A stretch of 64,000 bases of DNA, taken from NCBI GenBank assembly GCA_001970955.1, contig MPUH01000189.1, forward strand, positions 22,306 through 86,305, in the 5' to 3' direction. Positions 1 to 11,028 of this stretch are shown piece after piece. The stretch comes from Stentor coeruleus. Lineage: Eukaryota > Ciliophora > Heterotrichea > Heterotrichida > Stentoridae. The notes under the pieces are model-generated. The model was given only the letters and a program-made list of their open reading frames with translations, was not told the origin of the DNA and did not search any database. How positions within the stretch are numbered: position 1 is the first letter of the stretch; each line of letters opens with the position of its first letter. The position numbers and the translations under genes were made by a program.

Positions 1-2103
1 AATCCTAACAATCCAGTGTTCGCTTGTAAAAACTTCACTAAACTGTCTTAATTTTATATTTTTTTCTCCAATCTCAGCATTACGAACTACATCATATCCT
101 GAACCTCGATTATATCCTTGAACTTCTCCAAATCTATAATAGCACAATCGATACATAAGACTATTTTTCATAGTTTCAGTCATCCCAGAGTCAATACGAT
201 ATTGTCCACGGTTAAGATAATCTTCTTCTTTAATCTGAGGAAATACTCCTGCTGCAATTCTAATCATCCATAAGAACTTGTTAATATCATCTCCTGAATA
301 ATAGCTTAATCCTCCAAAAATCACAAGGACATAATTCGCGTCGATTTTTCTAAGGTTTTTAGCAGCAACTTCTTCATTACTTCCAAAAATCATACCCATA
401 GTTGCAATATGGGTGTTATTCCAAGTGTTATTATCAACCATAACAGTTCTATTACTAAAGCCAGTAATTTGATACCCATAATCCCACCAACTCATAATTC
501 TAGCATCTTGGGCTGTATTCATTCTAAGCCAATAATAAGCTTCTCTATAATCATCAATAATTCGTCTTTCTCCATCATAACCTTTACTTGCCATGATTAC
601 AGTGGGTGAAGAATATGCTTCAGCAGCTACCCAAACACAATGATTAATATAATAAACACTCATAAATCCAATAAGCCCAATAACAACAAGTGCTAGTTCT
701 AAAGGATAACCATATTCAGGTTTAGTTTTTTTATCTGAAGGTTTTGAACTTATATAACTTGCCCATTCTTTATAATTCTTTATATGTCTAGTAAATCTAT
801 GTAAAGTTTCTGAAAGACCAATTGCACTAAGAATGCATACTGCTGGGGCGAGGACTAAAAGAAGTCTAACCATAACACAAGCAAAATATACAGCTAAAAC
901 CCCATATCCAGCAATAAAAAGTTTCCCTGGGTTATGCTCCATAAGGCAAAAGTAAAGACCAACTGGGGCGAATACTGTTAAGAAATGCAAGTCGAAGAAA
1001 AATGAAGACCAAGTTGTTGGCTGATGTTCTGATACTGAAGCAATAATCGGGATGAACTTTTTCGCATAAGTTGGATCTAGTAAACTCATACTACGTCCAC
1101 TCCATTTCATTTTACCACTTAAAGTCATATAAAGAGATGCAATAACTACTACAGATACAGCGCCTGTAACTAAAAATCTTATAAGGAATTTGAATTTTGC
1201 TTCACCTGCACGCTCTTTAATCCAATCACCCAAAACATAGATTTGTAAGAACACAAAAACGGCATGGGAAGCTAAATGCTCTGATGATGTTACAACTTGT
1301 GTACCAACAAATGGAATCTGCATCGCAAGTAAACTACCTAGTATATAGAAACTGCAATAGGATACATAAAGGTTTGTTGTGAATTTACCTATCAAAACAC
1401 TGCCGACAACAAATATCGGAATGATATTGATAATAAAAGCATATCCACCCCATGCAGCAACCATATAAAAGAAAGATAATGATGCTGCAGCTGACCAAAG
1501 AAGTGAGCCCTAAATAAAAGATACAGTGTTTACAGATTTGATATAGAGGTAAAAAGTGAATACCAAAGCAAAAATTGCAACACCTTCGTTATCATAACTG
1601 CCTGCAACACTTCTTGATATATAGCTTGGGACTATTCCTACAAAAAGTGCAGCATAAAGGCCAGCTTCACTTCTTCCAGTGACTTCTTTAGTTAAAAAGT
1701 ATCCTGCAAGTGAAGTCAAAGCAGCAAAGCCTGGAGCTAGAAAAACGCAAACATTACGAATATCAATAGGAAAGCCTAAAGTATGTAAAGATGAATGGAT
1801 AAGCCCTGCTGTGAGCATTATCCCTGGATAGATTGTCCCTCCAACAGCTCTTCCAAGAGGAAACCATGATTCTGCATCAAACCAATCCCAGAAAGCATAG
1901 ACTCCTCTTTCGGTGAGATACTTTGTAGTTCTGAAATTGAACCAAGGGTCGAACTCATGAATAATGCTCTCGAATCTAATGACCTAAATTAAGAATACTG
2001 AAAACACTCTGATTAAGACTGAAAGAATACAGATCATAGCGAGGATGATTATACGGAATACTGGTGACCAATTTTCTAGGAGACCTTTTACTCCACTTTC
2101 CAT
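1..2103 (-). CDS. STT3: Oligosaccharyltransferase catalytic subunit STT3 (3' end missing)
   Basis: This is the catalytic subunit of the ER oligosaccharyltransferase, which moves the lipid-linked glycan onto Asn-X-Ser/Thr of proteins entering the ER. The start is the ATG at 2103, giving [12 protein letters not shown] followed by a hydrophobic helix. After the first intron comes the EFDPWFNFR loop, the conserved acidic motif of STT3, then many membrane segments. The WWDYG signature is at 475-489, near residue 529, which is the usual place for the family. Two 15-nt introns (1984-1998 and 1510-1524) must be removed; both are phase 0 and each brings in a TAG. The frame then stays open through base 1, giving 691 codons with no stop, so the C-terminus lies outside the window. 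An overlapping frame that begins further upstream on the same strand is a shadow. Confidence 0.96.
1510..1524 (-). other. 15-nt spliceosomal intron in STT3 (second)
   Basis: The sense sequence is GTATCTTTTATTTAG. It is phase 0 and its TAG would end the frame. Removing it joins two conserved membrane segments of STT3 in frame. The A at position 10 is the likely branch point. Confidence 0.94.
1984..1998 (-). other. 15-nt spliceosomal intron in STT3 (first)
   Basis: The sense sequence is GTATTCTTAATTTAG, phase 0. Removal joins the first transmembrane helix to the conserved EFDPWFNFR loop exactly as in other STT3 proteins. Confidence 0.95.
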
Positions 2104-3001
2104 TTATATTTGCAGTGGACATTATTAGAAGAAGATTTTGGCTTTTTGGAAGGTGGGATGGAGAATGATAAGAGGAAGTAGAAGTGGGAGGGATGAGCAT
2201 GAAAAGTTGCATTAGAGTAGGGTAGAGGAATTTTGAAAATATAGATGGAGAAATGAGGATAAGATTATACTGGATTTTATGATTGAGATGGTTTAGAGTT
2301 GAAATGAAATGTTGATAGAGAAAGTAGTCTGGTTTTTGAGATTGGGAAGAAAGGATGGAAAATCGGAAAGGTGGAAGAGAGAAAAAATAATAAAGTGAGA
2401 TTGTATTGTAATTTTAGAGATGATGATTTTTTAAATATAAGTTAAATGAGGTTGCATTAATGATAGATTTGGAAATAATTTTGTAGTAAATAATGTTTAT
2501 CATTTGCTTCTACTCAAGAGGAAAAGAAAATCTGTATTCTGCAAATAAACTATGATGAGAAATAATTTTTGTAATTTTAAACAGATTAATGAAATATTTT
2601 CCTATGGGTACAAACGCAAGACTTTGAAAGCAAAGATAATTTTAAAGTTAGTCATTAAAAATTTATTATAAAATCTAAACTTTTCTATCCGTCCACAAAA
2701 TAAATTTCCTTTGANTATTATAAAATCTAAACTTTTCTATCCGTCCACAAAATAAATTTCCTATACCAAAAAATATTTTTTTCTAAACAAATAAAATTAG
2801 CAAATAATTCTTACTAATCCTATTAACCTTCTAGCCATGCAATATATCAAATAATTCATATTACTTTGCAAACAATAAAATAATATTTTAAGCGTTGATT
2901 CAATCAATCCAAGTTTTAGCCTGTTCAACCAAACAAGCCAACCTCATAAAAACATAATTTTTTAATCTTCCCAAATCAAAAACCCATGATCTTTAAAACT
3001 A
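2104..3001. other. Intergenic, contains a scaffold gap
   Basis: AT-rich spacer between the 5' end of STT3 and the 3' end of the RING-CH gene. I see no supportable gene. It contains the ambiguous base at 2715 and the duplication around it. Confidence 0.7.
2664..2762. repeat. 47-bp direct duplication around a single N (assembly join)
   Basis: Bases 2664-2710 and 2716-2762 are identical over 47 bp. They are separated only by four bases and the N at 2715. This is what two contigs with an unmerged overlap look like, so it is probably not a biological repeat. Confidence 0.85.
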
Positions 3002-3859
3002 TTAAATATAATTAAGTGAATCATCAGGTATAGATATATACGCTGACATTTTCCCATCATAAGTTTTACGTGTTTTTACCAAATACGGATCTGACTGTGC
3101 AGAATCAAGCACAGGTGTAATTCTAAACTGACTTGACATTGGAGTATTACACTGTGGCGTATACGCTGCCATATTACCTCTTTTCCTAACTAAACGCATT
3201 ATTGGCCTCAAAGCAGGAGTTTTAACTCTAACCCCAGCAATAACAGTAGATTCAGGGACAATAAGTATTTGAGTTCCAGGCCATTCCCCTGCACGAATAT
3301 TTGTATTCTCATCATTATCTTCAAAATTCTGTGAAAAAATACGCCAATCCTCTAGTTGTGGGACAAAACATGCTGATTTCAAACTGCTTATAATCAAAAT
3401 TGTCAATATAAAAGAACTTATTGCACATGTTATAATCAAAGCAATAGTATAAACTTTTTCTTCATCAGCTGATGAAGTTGTTAGATATCTATCTGTAAGT
3501 AAACATATGATAACAAAAAGGATTACAACAATTGCTGAAAGAATTGGAATAAACATACATGAACTAAGCCCAGCTGAGCAGGAGTTTTGAGGTTGGCATT
3601 TAGCTTTCATTTTGAACTCCATAGTAAAAGAAGCTTTGCATAATTCGCAACAAGATTTTGCGATGTCTTCAAAATGTGATACAAGCCATGTTTTCAAACA
3701 TTCTTCATGGATGTATCTGATTGTCCCTGAACACTTACATGGTGATAAGAGAGGATTTTCTTGATTTTCAGGCTCCATACATATTCTACAGATCTTTTCA
3801 AAGTTTATTTCTGGCTCCTGAGATGAGTTAGGAAGATATGTTATATCAATACTCTGCAT
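3002..3859 (-). CDS. RING-CH (MARCH-type) membrane E3 ubiquitin ligase
   Basis: A 285-residue protein with an N-terminal RING-CH (C4HC3) zinc domain at about residues 24-78. It starts CRICMEP, continues with CKCSGTIRYIHEECLKTW, and closes with CELC. The conserved Trp after the ECLKTW motif is typical of the MARCH family. Two strongly hydrophobic segments follow (about 100-122 and 136-162). The short loop and two-helix hairpin are the usual MARCH layout, with both ends facing the cytosol. The C-terminal 120 residues are polar and unrecognised. By family, it would recruit an E2 and ubiquitinate membrane proteins. No intron is needed. The substrate cannot be inferred. Confidence 0.9.
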   Translation of the reverse strand: MQSIDITYLPNSSQEPEINFEKICRICMEPENQENPLLSPCKCSGTIRYIHEECLKTWLVSHFEDIAKSCCELCKASFTMEFKMKAKCQPQNSCSAGLSSCMFIPILSAIVVILFVIICLLTDRYLTTSSADEEKVYTIALIITCAISSFILTILIISSLKSACFVPQLEDWRIFSQNFEDNDENTNIRAGEWPGTQILIVPESTVIAGVRVKTPALRPIMRLVRKRGNMAAYTPQCNTPMSSQFRITPVLDSAQSDPYLVKTRKTYDGKMSAYISIPDDSLNYI

Positions 3860-4655
3860 ATTGCTTGGTATTTTTCTTTAAAGATTAATTATGATTAGAT
3901 AATTTATTTTGAGAAGTTGATATTCATATTTTTATAGTATTTCGATTAGATATTGTTTTGATAAAATAGACGATTTTGAGAAGTAAGTGGATAAGGTTGG
4001 AAAGTGGAATAAAATATTTTATTATATTTTAAAGATTGAGATGTAATAGAAATTTTTTTTTTTGAGGGTTGGATATTTACTTAATGGATAGTGTATTCCT
4101 TAGTAAGAGAAGTTCGTTAATATATTATTAGGTAAAAAATATGTTTTTTCTTACTGAAATATGTGTAAATATTGCCAATAAGATATATAGATACCTTAAT
4201 TATTAGATATATTATAATTTTTTGATAATATAAGAAACTTTAGTATTTATCATGTTTGATTTATAGATTTCTTATTGTAATACTAGAATAAACTTGAATA
4301 TATGATAGAAATTTTTTTCATTTGCTAGTAAAAAGTTTTAAGATTTAAGTGATTTAAAATATAACTGTGGGTGAGTAGTAACTTGCTAATTTACTTACTT
4401 AGATTTATTTATTGACTTTTAGGATGTTATAAACAATTTCAAGTATATTTACTACTATTTTCTCTCAAATCCAAGCTAGACCATCTTCAAATATACAAAA
4501 CTCTAAAAACTATATCATTTAAATATTATTTATAACTTATCATATAAACTTATAATACATCCTCTAAAGCTTTAGTCACACAACTCCAAAATCGCTCTGA
4601 ATGTAATTACAAACAGTATTAATACCATGATAAAATCATAAAAATAATAATATAA
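3860..4655. other. Intergenic, nothing recognised
   Basis: About 800 bases of AT-rich sequence with only short frames and homopolymer runs. It lies between the starts of the RING-CH gene and the GID8 relic, which point away from each other, so both promoters must be here. Confidence 0.6.
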
Positions 4656-5319
4656 ATGAACACAGAAAAGCATAAAAAACTTATCACCGCTGAAGAATTG
4701 GAAAACCAACTTTCCCAAACCCCGATCTCTCGAACTCAATAAACAAGCTTATTATAAACTATTTAGTATCAGAAGGTTTTCAGAATGCTGCTGAACATTT
4801 TTCCAAAGAATCTTCTACAGAACTTCATCTTGACACATCATTAAAAGCACGTAATAAATAAGAATAGCAATTATTAGTGGTGAAATCGATAAATCCATAA
4901 AGCTTATAAACGACTTAGATCCAAATTTTTTTTAATCGCAGCCAAAGTTGTTATTTGCCCTACACATACAGACACTTGTCACTTATATTCGAGAAAATAG
5001 AATTTCTGAAGCTCTTGCTTATGGTCAAGAAATCCTTGCCCCAACTACACAAGGTAATCCAGAACTTTTAAATGAACTAGAAAAAGCTTTGTCACTTTTA
5101 GCATTTAGTGGCGTTCAAGAATCTCCTTTATCTGAAATATGCTTTTCTACTTATAAACTAAAAATAGCTAGTGATATTAATGCGGTGATATTAAAGAATC
5201 AAGGGAAAAGTGAAGAGACGATAAGTTTGAGTCGAATATTTAAAAAACTTGAGTGGATGCAGAAAAAGCTAGACAAAGCTGTAACTTTTCCAAAGATCAC
5301 CTTGAGCGAGTTTAAATAA
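4656..5319 (+). pseudogene. GID8: GID8/TWA1-like CTLH-complex subunit, broken in three places
   Basis: The translation follows GID8, a scaffold subunit of the GID/CTLH ubiquitin ligase, from end to end. There is an N-terminal ITAEELENQL segment, a LisH helix pair (NKLIINYLVSEGF), a CTLH segment (SGEIDKSIKLINDLDP), then a CRA domain ending in FPKITLSEF. Three lesions interrupt it. One base is missing near 4739-4742, so the first 28 codons run into TAA. At 4851-4867 there is a 17-nt GT..AG stretch with in-frame stops; it is too long for the local 15-nt introns and its removal deletes aligned residues. A TAA at 4933-4935 stands where relatives have Asp, with the same frame continuing on both sides. 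Several independent lesions favour a pseudogene over sequencing error. Single errors combined with an unusual 17-nt intron remain possible. Confidence 0.82.
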
Positions 5320-6511
5320 TAGAATAGTTTTTTTTGGGCTAGATGAGGCTATTTGAGAAATTTTTAATATGAAAATTTATAGGATTACTTGAATAGGATT
5401 TGAAATAGCTCATTTTAACACTCACACCTTTATGTTAGCAAAACTTAAAAGAATTATCATTGAAGAATTTGAGGATGCTTAGACAGATATTGAAAGATTA
5501 TTATATGATATTCATCTAAATCACTTTAAGAAAAAAAGTGAAAAAAATATGCTAAAATATGCTGATATTGGCAAATGATTGAGTGAAATTTTAAAGTAAA
5601 TCAAAGCAATACATACTATTTTATATTAATATTGATCTATGTGAGTAAAAGGAATAAAGCTAATTTAATTAAGCTGATTTGCATTATTTTCCTAAAAAAT
5701 AAATAGTATTTTCAAACATTTACATTTATATAATCTAAACTAGCTATAACATTAGCTATAAAAACTAAATATTTCTATATCCCACATGATCAGAAATTTA
5801 ATATATATTTATCATCTTATAGTTATATATTATTTATTGATGTGAATAATGCAATCACAAAGAATATTTTTTATCAGAAATTAATCATTTACTTTATATT
5901 TTAATCTATTTTGAATATACACATATAAAGAATTAGCTTATGTATATAATAATTTTCTCACAAAGTGCATGCGTCAAAAATTAATTCTATCCTGACTTAA
6001 TTTACTTTTTAATAGTTCTAACTTGGACATGCCCTTTGACATTTTCCTCGACTTGAAATTTTTTTTGGTTGCAGCCTTACTAATTTGGGTCTACAACATT
6101 GATTTTTTTATCATTTAAAGTTCAGATTTACTTATCTTACTTATTACTTTATAGCTTGTCTCAATCATTTTTATAATAATCAAACATTTGATTATAATTA
6201 TTTAGGGCTATAAAATTTTATCGAAAATCAATATTCTAAAAGCTAAAACAAAATCAGTCCTATCTTTGTGAGAACTTAATCTTTACAAAAAGTCTTAATT
6301 TAGTTAGTCTCTTAGCAAATTAAAATTTTGGCATATTTGAGCTAAACCCATATTATTCGCTATATAATTCAATGGTGAAATATAACTTATATAAACCCTA
6401 AACCTATATAGCCCCAGCTCAAGCTGAATTATAATCCCTCTTATCAGCTTAATAGTCCTCAAACCATTTTCTTGGTCCCTAAAGCTCAGCAGCGCTTAGT
6501 CACTAATAAAT
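5320..6511. other. Intergenic with possible eroded reading frames
   Basis: AT-rich. At about 5432-5580 a plus-strand frame starting MLAKLKRIIIEEFEDA continues protein-like across a TAG and then meets a TGA. At about 6017-6117 there is a short hydrophobic frame. Neither can be assigned. The last 170 bases before 6512 are less AT-rich and presumably hold the promoter and leader of the channel gene. Confidence 0.4.
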
Positions 6512-9500
6512 ATGTCTGGTCTGTCTCAACCACTTGTAAGTGGACAAGCAGAATTCTCTAACTCATTCGCGCTTTCAACAGCTTCTAACCAAGCTCTAAA
6601 GTCCCTTGAAGCCATAGACAAATCTGGACTGAAAGGAAAGTTCAAAGAAATACAAGACGCTGTCAATTCTACCTACAAATACAATGCCATCGAATTACCT
6701 TTCGAATGTAGGCTCATAAAGCTATCAGCCAAGCACAGTTGTGTTGTTGGGACTAGTTCAGAGCCAGGGCTTGTAGTAGTTAAGAACCTTGAAGATGATT
6801 CTAAAACATTAATACTAAAAGCTACAGATGGAGTGGTAACTTGCCTACGATTTAACAAAGAAGAAAATCAACTTTTCTTAGGAGATGCTTATGGGAAGAT
6901 TTTTATATATGAATTTCCTTTGATGAACCAAGTTAAAGTCATTGAAATAGGCCGTAGTAGAGTAGTATTCGATGTATATGAAGAATTAATTTACGCTTGC
7001 TCCTATTACAATTATTCATTGACTGTAGCTGATATTAATACAGGCAGCGTAAAGGTCATTGCTGATGCTAAATTCCCGAATTATATTAGAGTCAGTTGTG
7101 ATGGAAAATTTGTAGCCATGTCTGAAAATGAGCAAATTGTAATATTTTCTCGTGATCTCATGTGGAAACAATTTGTTTATAAAATCAAAAGGCGGAATGA
7201 AGATGAAGATCAAGCAGCTGAGCTTAGAAAATATGAAATTGAGTTCTTTAATACATTAAAGAAAATCGGTATTAGTTATGAAAATGTTATTGAAATCTGG
7301 GATATAGACACTGGAAAACTTGAAGATACTAAAAAGCTTCATAATCAAAGTGATATCACATCTATAAAGTTCTCTAGTGATGATTCTTTTCTTCTTGCTG
7401 TAGGTTATGATCATTCTATCAACATTTGGGATTTAAGCTTAGTAGCCTCTCTTCCAAAATTCGTCAATCATCCAGTTAGAGAGTTCGATAAAGATCCAAG
7501 GTTTAACTTTAACAAACTTTACTATGATTTAGAAATTGATGAAGATAGGAATTTGATATACTCTCACGCTTTGAACTCAAAGTACTCATTCCAATGGAGA
7601 GGGATTTTTGTTGATAAAGCTTCATTTCCTGACTCAAAATTCCCCAAAGATGGTCAACGTTGTATTGTAAACAAAAGGAAAAATGAAGTTATTGTGACAA
7701 AGTTTAGCGAAGGAAAACTCTTAGTGTGGGATATTGAAAGCTTAAGTTTTGTCACAGAAGTTAAGATTCCAACAGGCTGTTCTTGGGAAGTAACTTTTGC
7801 TGACTTAAATGAAACTAGATTACTTGTAGGTTCAGATAATATCATTTATGAATACAATGCTAATGACTATACATTAATTAGAGATATTAAGGATGATTGG
7901 GCAGGATCGATTTACTGTTTGAGGACCAACATAAACTTTATTATTTCAGGTGGAAGTAATAATACTATTGTAATCCAAGACCACCAAGGTTTCTTCAAAG
8001 AAGGAATTAAATGCTATAATTCTATGATTACAGGGATGAAAATTTCTAGCAAATACTTGATAACTGGAGATGCAAATGGATTTGTAGGTATTCACATACT
8101 TGGAACTTGGGAGCAATATGCAATGCTCAAAGAACATGATGGGTGGATCAGAACAATAGAAACTTTCAGCAATGAAGACACTTTGATAACAGTAGCTCGT
8201 GATGGTAAATGCATTTTTTGGAGTATTTACGATAAAATTGCTATAAAAGTCACTGAATTAAATGACGATTCTGGAGTTGACAGCTGTTATTTATCAAATG
8301 ATGAAAGGAGATTTTTCCTATCAGGCAACAGCGGATTATTAAGCATATATAATCTCCCTAGTTTCAGATGTATGACAAAACTTAATTACAAAAGTCACAG
8401 TCAAAGGTTTGCTGTGGATGGAGATGAAAAATATTTTATTGTGAGCAATGACCATGGGGTTTATAGAACCAAAGGAGGAATAGCTTCAGATAGCCCAATG
8501 ATTATTGATGATCATATCGACATACCACAAATCAGAAGGTTTTTACATGGTGAAAGAAAGCGCTTAGTTGATAATAAAGACTCTTGGGTTATTGCCCCAT
8601 ATATGGTTAATTCATTACATTATTATGCTGATGAAAATAATAAAAAAGACCTTAAAAATGCGATGAACAATAACTCACCATATATAAAGTCTTCATTAGG
8701 CACACCTTTAGATATTGCTTTACTTAAAGGTAACACAGAAGCTGCAGGAACTATTATAGCTAAACTTAAAGCTAGAGTAATAGACAACAATTATGCTCTT
8801 GAAACTTTGAGTGATTGTCTTTGTGAGTTAAATAAAAAAGGGTTTAAAGGACTGGATGAACTTTATAACGAATGTTTGATTAAAAGCCCAGAAAAACTTC
8901 CTGTAGCTTGTGCTGATGATGTTAGTTTACCTATTGTCTCTTATTCGCTTACAATGAAAGTTAACCCAGAAAACTTTATCGGTCAAGGAATTAGTGAAGG
9001 GGGTAAAAGAGTAACATTTCTTATAAGCACAATTCGTATGAACCTTGAAGTTGGGTCAAAAGAAAGCATAGACTTTTTAGAAAGTCTGCTTGAGTGCAGC
9101 AATACTGAAGTTTTTAAGACCAAGTTCATTAAAACTATACTTTATGACAAATGGGATAAAATTAAGTGGATCATGTACCTCACTGGGATAATTTTTGTCT
9201 TATACCTTATATCATTATCCATTTACATAGTCTATAGAGATCCTCTTTATCTTTACATTGCCCTTGTATTGAACGTTTTATCTTTCTTATACGAGGTTCT
9301 ACAAATGTATGTAGATTTTATTGACTACTGGAAAGATTTTTGGAATTACATCGATCTCAGCCGTGCAGCCTTTTTCTATGTGTACTTTTACTTCATATTT
9401 TATGATTCTACTATGATATACATTCCTCAGCTCCTTCTCATAGTTACTATTCTATCATGGGTTAGAGGTATCACTTTATTCTCATTATCCACTAGTACTC

Positions 9501-10888
9501 GTTACATGGTAAGTCTTTTAGGTGAAGTTATAAAAGATATCATCGCTTTTGCAATTGTAGTCTTTTACTCAATTCTTTCATTTGCATTTATTAAACTAGC
9601 CTTCCTTGACTCACAAAATTTCGGAAGTGAAACTGGAGCTTTAATAAATTCTAACATAATTGAATCATACTTTGAAGCAATCAGTGGTGGAGACTCAAGC
9701 AACCAAGATAAATTCATTCTATTCCTTGTTATTGTCAATTCTATTTTCAATGTAATTATTATGATGAACCTATTGATTTCCATCTTAGGTACAACTTATG
9801 GCCGTGTTAATGACAATGCTGAAGTTGCCGATTCAATTGAACTAACTGAAATGATCATTGAAGCTGAAAGTCTTTATTTCCACAAAAGAAATGAAAAAAA
9901 AAGGACAATTCTCCAAATCTGTGAAGAATACACTCCTCCAGAAATAGTCGGTCAAGACGATATAAAACTGAAACTAAAAACTGTCAGAAATGAAATGGAA
10001 ACAATTAAAGGCAACCATGAGAAATTTTATGAAATGTGCATTTCCAAGTTTGAAGGCTTAGCTGTTAAACATGGTGAAACACAAACTAAAATGGAGAATA
10101 ATAAAAAAGAAATAGTCCATGAAATCAAAAAATATAATGATGATTTAAGAAAAGAACTTATTACAAGTTTAGAAGAACAAGCTGAGGATAATGACGAAAA
10201 TAATATTAGGAAATTATTTGTGTGTTTAAATGAGCATGCATTAAAACCAAGATTTGTTAGTGGGATTATCTGCAATGTCTGCAAAGGGCTTTTTAGGGAA
10301 GAAGAAGTATATTCTTGCGCTATGTGCGACTTTGATATGTGCCAAGGATGTGCAAATTTGTATTACTCGCATAGTACAAAAAAAACACCGTTGAAATGCC
10401 GCCTTGGGCATATAGTCTTACATTTTGATAATATCAATGAGTATCTTGAATCTACTTCTAGAGAATTAGGCCAATGCTGCCGTTTTTGTAATACTGAAGT
10501 TAATGAAGTAGCCTTTTGTTGTATTCCTTGTATGTTTTTCGCATGTTCAACATGTGTAGAAACTTTTGAAAAAGCTAACTTAAATAAAGACGGGAGTTTG
10601 AAATGCAAAAAATCTCATACGCTTGCTTGGAAACATAAAGATCTTTATAAAGAAAATTTGAGACTTAAATGCACAGTTTGTAAGGAATCGATGATCGGTG
10701 CTGGGTTTTTCACCTGTACTGAATGTCCTTCTAACTGGTGTTTATCTTGCATTAAAAAAGAATTATTAGATGAATCTGTTCACAATGAAGGCGATTTAGC
10801 AAAAAATGATGACGAAGTTAAAGTTGAAAAAAATGAAGATGAAGCTCCAAAGGAAGATAAAGCTGAGGACCATCCAGAAGAAGATTAA
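6512..10888 (+). CDS. WD40 - TRP/polycystin-like channel - zinc tail protein, paralog 1
   Basis: An uninterrupted 1458-residue frame. Residues 1-50 form a short N-terminal segment beginning MSGLSQPLVSG. Residues about 55-690 are WD40-like repeats, with clear motifs such as EIWDIDTG (near 262), HSINIWDL (near 304) and LLVWDIE (near 403), probably two propellers. Around 725-760 is an ankyrin-like stretch (GTPLDIALLKGNTEAAG). Residues 886-1095 hold six membrane helices in ion-transport order. The fourth leads into RYMVSLLGEVIKD, a pore loop is near SYFEAISGG, and the sixth carries MNLLISILGTTYGRV, typical of TRP/polycystin channels. Then comes a coiled segment, and from about 1250 to 1425 a Cys-rich tail with three tandem CxxC/ZZ- or DC1-like modules. 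A cation channel tethered to a propeller scaffold is the likely role; ion selectivity and trigger are unknown. The second paralog begins 140 bases downstream. Confidence 0.88.
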   Translation: MSGLSQPLVSGQAEFSNSFALSTASNQALKSLEAIDKSGLKGKFKEIQDAVNSTYKYNAIELPFECRLIKLSAKHSCVVGTSSEPGLVVVKNLEDDSKTLILKATDGVVTCLRFNKEENQLFLGDAYGKIFIYEFPLMNQVKVIEIGRSRVVFDVYEELIYACSYYNYSLTVADINTGSVKVIADAKFPNYIRVSCDGKFVAMSENEQIVIFSRDLMWKQFVYKIKRRNEDEDQAAELRKYEIEFFNTLKKIGISYENVIEIWDIDTGKLEDTKKLHNQSDITSIKFSSDDSFLLAVGYDHSINIWDLSLVASLPKFVNHPVREFDKDPRFNFNKLYYDLEIDEDRNLIYSHALNSKYSFQWRGIFVDKASFPDSKFPKDGQRCIVNKRKNEVIVTKFSEGKLLVWDIESLSFVTEVKIPTGCSWEVTFADLNETRLLVGSDNIIYEYNANDYTLIRDIKDDWAGSIYCLRTNINFIISGGSNNTIVIQDHQGFFKEGIKCYNSMITGMKISSKYLITGDANGFVGIHILGTWEQYAMLKEHDGWIRTIETFSNEDTLITVARDGKCIFWSIYDKIAIKVTELNDDSGVDSCYLSNDERRFFLSGNSGLLSIYNLPSFRCMTKLNYKSHSQRFAVDGDEKYFIVSNDHGVYRTKGGIASDSPMIIDDHIDIPQIRRFLHGERKRLVDNKDSWVIAPYMVNSLHYYADENNKKDLKNAMNNNSPYIKSSLGTPLDIALLKGNTEAAGTIIAKLKARVIDNNYALETLSDCLCELNKKGFKGLDELYNECLIKSPEKLPVACADDVSLPIVSYSLTMKVNPENFIGQGISEGGKRVTFLISTIRMNLEVGSKESIDFLESLLECSNTEVFKTKFIKTILYDKWDKIKWIMYLTGIIFVLYLISLSIYIVYRDPLYLYIALVLNVLSFLYEVLQMYVDFIDYWKDFWNYIDLSRAAFFYVYFYFIFYDSTMIYIPQLLLIVTILSWVRGITLFSLSTSTRYMVSLLGEVIKDIIAFAIVVFYSILSFAFIKLAFLDSQNFGSETGALINSNIIESYFEAISGGDSSNQDKFILFLVIVNSIFNVIIMMNLLISILGTTYGRVNDNAEVADSIELTEMIIEAESLYFHKRNEKKRTILQICEEYTPPEIVGQDDIKLKLKTVRNEMETIKGNHEKFYEMCISKFEGLAVKHGETQTKMENNKKEIVHEIKKYNDDLRKELITSLEEQAEDNDENNIRKLFVCLNEHALKPRFVSGIICNVCKGLFREEEVYSCAMCDFDMCQGCANLYYSHSTKKTPLKCRLGHIVLHFDNINEYLESTSRELGQCCRFCNTEVNEVAFCCIPCMFFACSTCVETFEKANLNKDGSLKCKKSHTLAWKHKDLYKENLRLKCTVCKESMIGAGFFTCTECPSNWCLSCIKKELLDESVHNEGDLAKNDDEVKVEKNEDEAPKEDKAEDHPEED

Positions 10889-11028
10889 AAATCTTAATAT
10901 TTTAGGTAATTAGGAAATCTTAAGATACAATATTCTAGGATAAATGGACATTTTTAAAACTTATAATAAAAATATAAGTTTTCTTATAAACAGATATAAA
11001 AGCCCATAGATTTTTTGAGGCTATAAAT

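Noticed and set aside
1976-2212. A 78-codon minus-strand frame overlapping the start of STT3
   Set aside because: It is in a different frame from the conserved STT3 exon and ends inside the first intron; its sequence resembles nothing.
9496-9530. A hidden intron in the channel genes at the GTAAG near the S4-S5 segment
   Set aside because: The GT..TAG stretch is 13 nt, not 15, and encodes the conserved MVSLLGEV residues in both paralogs.
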